Positions 59,401 through 64,000 of a stretch of DNA of 64,000 bases are shown one piece after another. How positions within the stretch are numbered: position 1 is the first letter of the stretch; each line of letters begins with the position of its first letter. This DNA is from Phoronis australis (Eukaryota > Phoronida > Phoronidae), in the NCBI GenBank assembly GCA_002633005.1, contig NMRA01000004.1, forward strand, positions 174,353 to 238,352, in the 5' to 3' direction. The notes beneath the pieces were generated by a model, which ran no database searches, was not told the origin of the DNA, and saw only the letters and a program-made list of their open reading frames with translations. Both the position numbers and the translations under genes were made by a program.

Positions 59401-62400
59401 AATGAGTGAAACATTGTCCAAATCAGTTTATGAAGTGTCTTATCATGTAAAGAAAGATGTTGTACCAGTTCTGAAACAGATATCCCTGCTTAACAGTTCA
59501 TTCATGATAATGACAAGTCCTGCAATCATAATAACAGAATAACAACAAAAATAATTTTGATACCATAATGTCAAAATCCCTTAGGTCTATTATTGCTATT
59601 CTTATCAATAATATCAGGAATTCATTACCTGGTAATGACTTTCTGATAATACATAGAAAATTAAATTATAAAATATATCATTTTCAGCTCTACCGAAGCT
59701 CGTCGAGACCATGATTGTCCGTTACACATTTTGTTTTTTTACAATGCACCTCAATGAAGAAGCGTTTACCAACCCCTGAGGAGAGTGACTCCCTTAACTC
59801 CCTGGCTGACCTTGGTTCCTGTAATATACAATGTGCCAACTCATACCACAATAATCACATGTATCATTGATCCACAAACACATCTCACGGTAATGAACCC
59901 TTAGCCAGGAAGACTCCGACGGACCCACCTGGGAAAATGGTCCAAGTGCAAAGTTATAAAACTGGAAGGAAATTTGTGAGAGCAGGGTGTCTGACCAAAA
60001 GGGTAACAACCATTCACCCAAGAGAGCTTAAGCTTTTATGGGCAAGAACTTACTGTTGTCGATACTAGTAACTTAATTATTCAATTATGTGCATAATTGG
60101 ATGGTTAACTTAAGGCTTGATGACTGCTTTGACTGCAGAATTGATTTGACTGGAGAATTACTGCAAATAACATCAGTGCTGCAGGAATTGCATCAGTGTC
60201 ACATGAAAACTGCCAAGCACAGACAAACAGGCTGACATGCGGACGATATGACATAAGTGACACCTGGTGGTGCTGAAGTGCTTAGCATTTAATGTTGTTT
60301 ATTGTCCTTGATTAGGGATTCCCACCCATATCATGAGGCAACTCCTATACTAACATTTGAGGTTTTCCTACCAGCCTAAGCCAGACTGTGACCAACCCCT
60401 TTCTTAACTATTCATAAATTAAATTTAACATGTTAAATGCATTTATCGTCATTATTCTGACATTTGTCTCTTTATTTTTCATTACTCATCTCTATTTATA
60501 GACTCAATGGCCTACTTTTGTATTCATACATTTCTCTATGCGACACCTATTGACGGTCGCCCATATTTCCTTTGTTCAGTTCAACGTGGTCCAGCTCATT
60601 CAGCCACCTACCTCGTCGTCTACAAGACCTACATTCGTTCTCTGCATTTTTCTCTGTTTTACTCTGCAACATAGCTCGTGGCATACCCCGGGCAAAATAG
60701 ATTACAATACATAAATCCTTGAGCCGTGATGCTGAAGAAAAACTAATTTTCCGACAATGCATCGATTTTAAAAATTCAAAGATAGCTGCTACTTACTTTA
60801 AAAAACAGTCATGTTGGTAATTTGCCTTACTTATCATTCATTTTTTGACTTTGAAACTCGTATGGTAAACAAGAATGTTGGTTTACCAATTATCTCATCC
60901 AACACGTTCAGCCAAGGCCATGAATAGCGACTAACTCAATTCAACCCATGATGCCGCTATCAAGCCTTTGATATGCCGAGGAATTCAATGGATAATCTGG
61001 GGGTAAGCAGTGCACGTTTTCTCGTCCACTTGAGTGCAAATCCTGTCAGTGCAACATTTGCCCAATGATGTTAGAAACAAACATTCCTTAACACTGAGAT
61101 TAAGACGAAAACTTAATACAGGATCAAGCTTCACCTTTCCGGTGTCAGACAGTTTTGGTTGCGCAGCATTGGTCTTCCTATGACTGGACTTTTCCTGCTA
61201 AGTGCAAAATAGAGCAATCAAATACTACAATTACAACAAAATGCAAGAGAGGATAGCAAACAATTCTTTAAGTTATACACAATGTGCTGCCATTCAGTGG
61301 TTACCAAAATATAATTAAGGTGACACAGAATACATCAAAAGCTTTAATCAGTGATTAACGTTAATTAGTAACATGAGATGGACGCTTCAAGTAGTCATTA
61401 ACAGACTATGCCAACGAATGTCAACGTCTCAACATACAATAGCGGAGAAAGCTGATCACATTCTTGAATTCCAATGTGTTCAAGACACAATACATTTCAG
61501 GTTGAGCCAGTCATTAAATTTTAGAGTTACTAAATACCAATTAAAGCTTGCCTCAAACTCTTGGTGACCTACAATCTTGAACAACAGGATCTTTTAGCAC
61601 ATTTTTAATAAAAAGACCTACTCTTGATTGTCTATCATCTTCTGAACTCCCTGGTTTTTTTAATTTCTTTGGAGCCTTCAATACCTCAGAAAGTCCAGCC
61701 TTATACCCCTGGATAAAATGGAGACAAATGATTAGAGAACCATTGGTACGTGGTTTTTGATTTCCTTCCAACTTAGTTAAGTAGATTTTCTATGGAAGAA
61801 GTCAAAATAGCATTAAGCAAAACATGTTCAGTCTAACTCAGGTAACAGTCATGAGGAACCCAGTCGGGGTAAAAATTGACCGTAATTATCCAAGGGTTGG
61901 AGTTTGCTAATCAAACACAATAGCCGGCAACTGAACTCAGTCCTGTTGATTGGGCTGCTTGGTCACCTAATGTACATCTCATTATGTCATAAAATTTTAG
62001 GTGTCTGTTGACTGTTGGCAGCCCAGCCAACCAGATGGCTCTATTGTGTTGGCCGGCAGGGAATGGGGGTAATTGAAACTTGCACTTCAGTTCACAAATT
62101 TAATTGGTTTTGGTTTGAATTTTCACCTGTACTAGGTCCTTCTTGTTATTGTTTAAGTCAATGATGTACTATAGAGTAACCAGTTTTGTTGCACAGTGCT
62201 TGAACTGGTGGGTCACGCCTGATCCCAGTATAATTAATAAAAATAATTGCAGGCGGTCTGGTACACGTTGTACCAGACATGCGCAGGCCGCGCATGTGGG
62301 CCCATTGCACTGATCACCTGAAAATATTTCTGTGCTTTATTTATAGTTACAACCGAGCTGAGGAGCTAGAAACCTAACTCAAGGGTCTAGCAGTGTGGCC

Positions 62401-63321
62401 AGTGGGACTCCGGCGAACCCATGACCTAGAGTAAAGAAGACGGGCACCATCACACTAGGACACACTGCCTCCTCTCAGTAAGTCCCAGCTCAATTAGTTA
62501 TCTGGTATAGTGCAAGACAAAAGTAATCGACAAACTGCAATTTCCCAGTCACGGCAACTAATTCTGTCAGTCATGGCAACTGATACTGTAAACAGCAAAA
62601 ATGAAAGGTAATAACCAATAGGGCAGCAAAATTTTAATTGCATAATGGCTTATCCATCTTAACTCAGTTTACTATTTGTTTCCTTTCATTCTTGGACGTT
62701 AAAGTTGTATTTACGTGCTCCTGACTGTGGTAATGTACAGCAGGAACTAAATGACAATGCTATTTGAACATCATCTACCGTGCTAATCAGTTGTATTCAT
62801 TGACAACCTGTAAATGTGAAAACAAAAAATTCTGCAGATACGTGACTTTTGAACTATAATGACATACCTTGGGGGCTCACATAACCCGCACCATGCAGTG
62901 ATATTCCCCAACACCACGCCACGATACTAATACTGGAGATTTACGGCACATCATTTTCGACACAAAACTCATTCTTAAAAACATTTGGCAATTTTCAACC
63001 TACTTTTCAACCTACTTCATATTCACATCATCGCTATATGCTGCGTTTCTAACTGATTTTGGCCAAGAAATCACAGATATAAGGAAATAGCGTGCAAGTT
63101 CCACTTTAAGGAAAACTATTCTGATGCCAAATTTGGCTTCTCGGCTGTCATGACGAGGGCTTGCAGGTCATTTTTCTGAATACTTTAGACTTGTACTGTA
63201 TATCAAACAGAATTACGAATAAGAGACATACACGACTCTTGGGTTGAACAGTGTCATCCTCCACTGTTATAACCTGAGGTGCTTCTTCCTCTAAGGCATC
63301 TTCACTGTTATCTCGACCAGG
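41776..63321 (-). CDS. QRICH2: QRICH2-like (DUF4795) axonemal coiled-coil protein, at least 19 exons, 5' end not identified
   Basis: Exons with correct - strand splice sites join with matching phases to about 980 residues. The C-terminal half shows the DUF4795 signature: LDRLELDALKDYID, DDAAGLRK-QLLQRFHCISCDRPV, RPYTTFELDQIRQH, QRSCGGTHTTTFPHRR and GADGHIYKGRLDR. The N-terminal half is long coiled coil. In mammals QRICH2 is needed for sperm flagellum assembly, and its loss gives malformed flagella. C16orf96 shares DUF4795 but I see the SCGGTHT and GHIYKGR motifs as favouring QRICH2. The long Gln-rich region of the mammalian protein is not seen in the exons found. The start codon was not found and may lie beyond the window. 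Confidence 0.88.
42633..42779 (-). CDS. QRICH2: QRICH2-like exon: SCGGTHT motif
   Basis: Acceptor tatatttcag, donor gtacga, 147 nt, phase 2 both ends. Encodes LLNPDGVDYYSTQRSCGGTH then TTTFPHRR, the near C-terminal signature of QRICH2. Confidence 0.94.
43533..43541 (-). CDS. QRICH2: Candidate 9-nt microexon in QRICH2-like gene
   Basis: GATGGACAG is flanked by a strong pyrimidine tract with AG (cttctcttctgacag) and by gtataa. Inclusion keeps frame and changes KKR-I-LL to KKR-M-M-D-S-LL; skipping is also open. There is no homology support. Confidence 0.35.
43772..43918 (-). CDS. QRICH2: QRICH2-like exon
   Basis: Acceptor cttactgtag, donor gtaagt, 147 nt, phase 2 both ends. Encodes PRNQGRQTANFDRAVKEQEF, then ARLRNRDLRAF and GNTTVGKKR, a basic linker between two conserved motifs. 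Confidence 0.85.
44322..44399. repeat. 39-bp tandem duplication
   Basis: Two adjacent units (atgaaataatttggttggat...aaaagct) differ at one base. Confidence 0.95.
44425..44452. repeat. (CA)n microsatellite
   Basis: About 14 uninterrupted CA units, in a QRICH2 intron. Confidence 0.95.
44957..45007 (-). CDS. QRICH2: QRICH2-like 51-nt exon
   Basis: Acceptor tgttctag, donor gtaaca, 51 nt, phase 2 both ends. Encodes TNGTSVKPTKPVYYIS. Phases match both neighbours and join to SPRNQGRQ without a stop. Confidence 0.78.
45008..47951. other. QRICH2 intron with a short perfect hairpin
   Basis: Holds a perfect 13-bp inverted repeat (CCCAACTTGTTCG 47544-47556, CGAACAAGTTGGG 47574-47586) and a stretch at 46080-46560 open in several frames on both strands, perhaps a decayed repeat. 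No exon seen; flanking phases match without one. Confidence 0.5.
47952..48053 (-). CDS. QRICH2: QRICH2-like exon: RPYTTFELDQIRQH motif
   Basis: Acceptor ctctttcag, donor gttggt, 102 nt, phase 2 both ends. The RPYTTFELDQIRQHAK stretch is conserved in QRICH2 proteins. Confidence 0.93.
48726..48985. mobile_element. Dispersed short repeat (TACAGTAAAGTTTCC end), representative copy
   Basis: Starts TACAGTAAAGTTTCC, then aacaataattgccaaaa and tcattttccatctttcaa. The same series of phrases is found at about 3640-3835, 23925-24235, 35345-35545, 39940-40145 and 40905-41120. The copy ending at 41120 has GAGACTTTACTGTA, the inverse of the start with one mismatch, so this is probably a MITE. Confidence 0.65.
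49019..49084 (-). CDS. QRICH2: QRICH2-like exon: HCISCDRP motif
   Basis: Acceptor tcttttcag, donor gtacgt, 66 nt, phase 2 both ends. Encodes QLLQRFHCISCDRPVEMMP. The H-C-x-x-C motif could bind a metal; that is inference. Confidence 0.94.
50258..50445 (-). CDS. QRICH2: QRICH2-like exon (DUF4795 core)
   Basis: Acceptor gttctag, donor gtaagc, 188 nt, phase 0 in and 2 out. Encodes LDRLELDALKDYIDSKLRAL then DDDAAGLRK, the most recognisable block of DUF4795. Confidence 0.95.
50771..51258. mobile_element. 490-bp MITE with TA target duplication (best copy)
   Basis: Inverted ends AGGTTATGTAG and CTACATAACCT are perfect over 11 bp and both sides carry TA, as in Tc1/mariner-type insertions. No coding capacity. 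Sits in an intron of the QRICH2-like gene. Confidence 0.85.
51323..51433 (-). CDS. QRICH2: QRICH2-like exon (DUF4795)
   Basis: Acceptor atcttgcag, donor gtaagt, 37 codons, phase 0. Encodes KADKKEVNGKVNRTLFDST, then LNKMISDLLEKLAAY. A second KADK unit followed by the V-x-R-x-x-FD motif of the family. Confidence 0.92.
51763..51837 (-). CDS. QRICH2: QRICH2-like exon (DUF4795)
   Basis: Acceptor gtttacag, donor gtaagt, 25 codons, phase 0. Encodes LEEKKADKDYVDSEVDI; the KADKxxVxxxV pattern is characteristic of DUF4795. Confidence 0.88.
52252..52374 (-). CDS. QRICH2: QRICH2-like exon, start of DUF4795 coiled coil
   Basis: Acceptor atttgtag, donor gtgaac, 41 codons, phase 0 both ends. Reads DAEALERMQKAIVKLRGEVM and onward, a coiled coil matching the opening helix of DUF4795. 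Confidence 0.88.
53758..54024 (-). CDS. QRICH2: QRICH2-like exon with a 12-residue in-frame repeat
   Basis: Acceptor ttcacacag, donor gtaaga, 89 codons, phase 0 both ends, first codon ATG (MENSIDKLQESVRCIQ). The centre holds about four copies of a 12-residue unit (SLSVxQPEANVT) made by a 36-bp repeat at 53814-53957. The ends (IDKLQESVRCIQKVS, QFREVIEEH) return to coiled coil. Confidence 0.88.
53814..53957 (-). repeat. 36-bp coding minisatellite, 4 units
   Basis: Units start at 53814, 53850, 53886 and 53922. The first three differ at a handful of bases; the fourth is more diverged. The unit is a multiple of three, so gain or loss of units keeps the reading frame. Confidence 0.93.
54247..54870 (-). 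CDS. QRICH2: QRICH2-like large coiled-coil exon
   Basis: Acceptor cactcag, donor gtcagt, 208 codons, phase 0 both ends. Almost entirely heptad-like and charged (for example ELHELFNRTEEGLTNLAEAQ), with long helices rich in Leu, Glu, Lys and Gln and little Pro after the first 25 residues. This is the largest exon found for the gene and probably forms an extended dimeric rod. Confidence 0.9.
55707..55789 (-). CDS. QRICH2: QRICH2-like exon
   Basis: Acceptor tgatttccag, donor gtaagt, 83 nt, phase 1 in and 0 out. Encodes TGVPDSILKQLNELQADVSA then LKNSRTS, a short coiled-coil segment. Confidence 0.82.
56349..56378 (-). CDS. QRICH2: QRICH2-like 30-nt microexon
   Basis: Acceptor ctcctttag after a pyrimidine tract, donor gtaaaa, 30 nt, phase 1 both ends. 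Adds about ten residues (NSLSSSKRR core). Because it is symmetric, skipping it keeps the frame of its neighbours. Confidence 0.65.
57661..57706 (-). CDS. QRICH2: QRICH2-like exon
   Basis: Acceptor tctttcag, donor gtaaga, 46 nt, phase 0 in and 1 out. Encodes EELANKADKGDLEGI, continuing the coiled coil; NKADKGDLEG resembles the KADK repeats seen elsewhere in this family. Confidence 0.8.
57981..58127 (-). CDS. QRICH2: QRICH2-like exon beginning with an ATG codon
   Basis: Acceptor ccaacag, donor gtaagt, 49 codons, phase 0 both ends. Begins MSRPVSARPLSSLSHSSSG and ends in a coiled-coil stretch (ERVRRLE). Because the first codon after the acceptor is ATG, a transcript could also start translation here; the acceptor just before it argues for an internal exon. 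Confidence 0.8.
59100..59325. repeat. CA-rich degenerate minisatellite
   Basis: The phrase gaacatatcactacattc and its variants (gaacatattcactacattcc, gaacaaatccctacattcc) recurs four times, separated by CACACA tracts. Confidence 0.85.
59774..59818 (-). CDS. QRICH2: Possible small QRICH2-like exon
   Basis: Acceptor attacag and donor gttggt bound 45 nt that encode EPRSARELRESLSSG in phase 0, which fits between the flanking exons. The donor is weak, though the same gttggt donor is used by the well-supported exon at 47952-48053. It could be chance. Confidence 0.4.
61135..61197 (-). CDS. QRICH2: QRICH2-like exon 3 in window (tandem acceptor)
   Basis: Donor gtgaag; the acceptor is TAGCAG, so the exon may start at 61197 (63 nt, QEKSSHRKTN...) or 61194 (60 nt, EKSSHRKTN...). 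Both keep phase 0. Encodes a basic, probably disordered segment ending KLSDTGK. Confidence 0.55.
61622..61708 (-). CDS. QRICH2: QRICH2-like exon 2 in window
   Basis: Acceptor ttttatccag, donor gtaggt, 87 nt, phase 0 both ends. Encodes GYKAGLSEVLKAPKKLKKPG then SSEDDRQSR. Basic and low complexity; supported by splice sites and phase only. Confidence 0.6.
62240..62475 (-). mobile_element. tRNA-derived SINE, copy 2
   Basis: Same family as 30124-30363: shared gaggaggcagtgtg head, gagttagg/gagatttctagctcctcagc body and ggtgatcagtgcaatgg tail region. Its B box is interrupted by a few inserted bases, so it is probably inactive. Confidence 0.8.
62505..62745. repeat. Dispersed repeat family C, copy 3
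   Basis: agggcagcaaaattttaatt and gcataatggcttatccatc match copy 2. Directly follows the SINE, as copy 2 follows the tRNA cluster. Confidence 0.5.
63232..63321 (-). CDS. QRICH2: QRICH2-like exon 1 in window (acidic)
   Basis: Acceptor cttacttag, donor gtatgt, 90 nt, phase 0 both ends. Encodes an acidic segment (EDALEEEAPQVITVEDDTVQ). No homology recognised; assigned by open frame, splice sites and fitting phase. Confidence 0.6.
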
Positions 63322-64000
63322 CTAAGTAAGAAAGTCAGTCTCAAAATATATTTTGTATGGCATTATCAACACATCTAAGCAAAAGTGCACATATTGGGAA
63401 AGTTGAAAACCTGTGGAATTTGATTTTTGACTTTATACCAATCTGATATTAATTGGGTCACATGACCATGTGCTTTCAGTAAAATTTAGTGAAAACCACA
63501 GAAACATTCATTGGAAAACAATGGTATCAAGACCATGGCTAAATTTCTTTTGATATAAAAGTTAACCATAAAATCTCAAGAATGCTAGTAAAAATTTCTA
63601 AATTGTCATTTCATTTTTGTTATGGAATTGCTCAAATTTGGATATTTTCCAGTCATACATAGCCTTAAAAGACAATTCATTAATTTTGTTGGAAGAACTG
63701 AGGGAATTTGATTGAATCACTCAATACTGCTATTATAAGAACTAAACAAAACAACACTAAAGATCAAAATAATGCAAAAATGGAACCAATACCATTTAAA
63801 CCTACAGTGAGGCCAACTTCAAGGTGGTCTCACTGCAGACCACTTCTGTTATAAGACAACTTTCAACTTATTCTTTAATCAGAACAAAAACAAATTGTCT
63901 GACCTTGGGAAAAACTGCCAAAAATTGAGCAATGAGACTGGAGGAGGGTAATTCAATGCAACATGCCAAGCATGGATTCAAGCAATAGACATCTTCCAAA
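63322..64000. other. QRICH2 intron at the window edge
   Basis: Contains the partial MITE. No further - strand exon seen before the end, so the 5' exons probably lie beyond 64000. Confidence 0.5.
63405..63675. mobile_element. Partial MITE of the 490-bp family
   Basis: Shares tggaatttgatttttgact, gggtcacatgaccatgtg and the end catacatagcctta with the family. Left part lost. Confidence 0.65.

Larger units (their letters stand above)
58128..61134. other. QRICH2 introns around the tentative small exon
   Basis: AT-rich, with the CA-rich minisatellite and the possible exon at 59774-59818. No other supported feature. Confidence 0.5.

Noticed and set aside
1-64000. Endogenous virus, transposase or reverse transcriptase genes
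   Set aside because: No open frame shows the motifs of these enzymes; the mobile elements seen are all non-autonomous.

Overview
This is a window of animal nuclear DNA. It is AT-rich, has long GT-AG introns, carries tRNA genes almost identical to human ones, and is full of short mobile elements. The two protein genes and the repeats suggest a marine invertebrate, perhaps a deuterostome such as a hemichordate or cephalochordate. That placement is inference; no sequence here fixes the species.

Gene 1 runs on the + strand from before the window to a stop at 37637-37639. Ten exons (9354-37639) join in one consistent frame to about 638 residues of a ubiquitin-specific protease of the USP31/USP43 group. 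The exons with the catalytic cysteine lie to the left of the window. The part present holds both CxxC zinc knuckles, a ubiquitin-like insertion, the catalytic His box, the Asp-containing strand and a short tail. Its introns hold three tRNA-Pro genes, a duplicated cluster of tRNA-Phe genes and pseudogenes, a SINE, several MITE-like families, a large foldback hairpin and a mobile element with repeated CTCF-like motifs.

Gene 2 runs on the - strand and converges tail to tail with gene 1. At least nineteen phase-consistent exons (63321 down to 41776) encode about 980 residues of a QRICH2-type (DUF4795) coiled-coil protein, a family needed for sperm flagella in mammals. Its 5' end is not identified and probably lies beyond position 64000. 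The 4.1 kb between the two stop codons holds 3' untranslated sequence, polyadenylation signals and repeats.

Region by region: 1-9353 upstream USP intron with the 1.2-kb CTCF-motif element (3926-5137); 9354-37639 USP exons and introns; 19.2-19.6 kb tRNA-Pro pair; 25.3-26.5 kb acidic repeat and a block dense in YY1/ETS/NRF1-like motifs; 26.9-27.4 kb a tandem array copying an exon end and its splice donor; 28.4-29.8 kb a CpG-richer non-coding block; 31.3-34.0 kb tRNA-Phe/tRNA-Pro nest; 37.6-41.8 kb intergenic; 41.8-63.3 kb QRICH2-like gene.

I found no undescribed protein system. The most unusual signals are the mobile element carrying CTCF-like sites, the tandem array seeded from a splice donor, and the promoter-motif block inside an intron.
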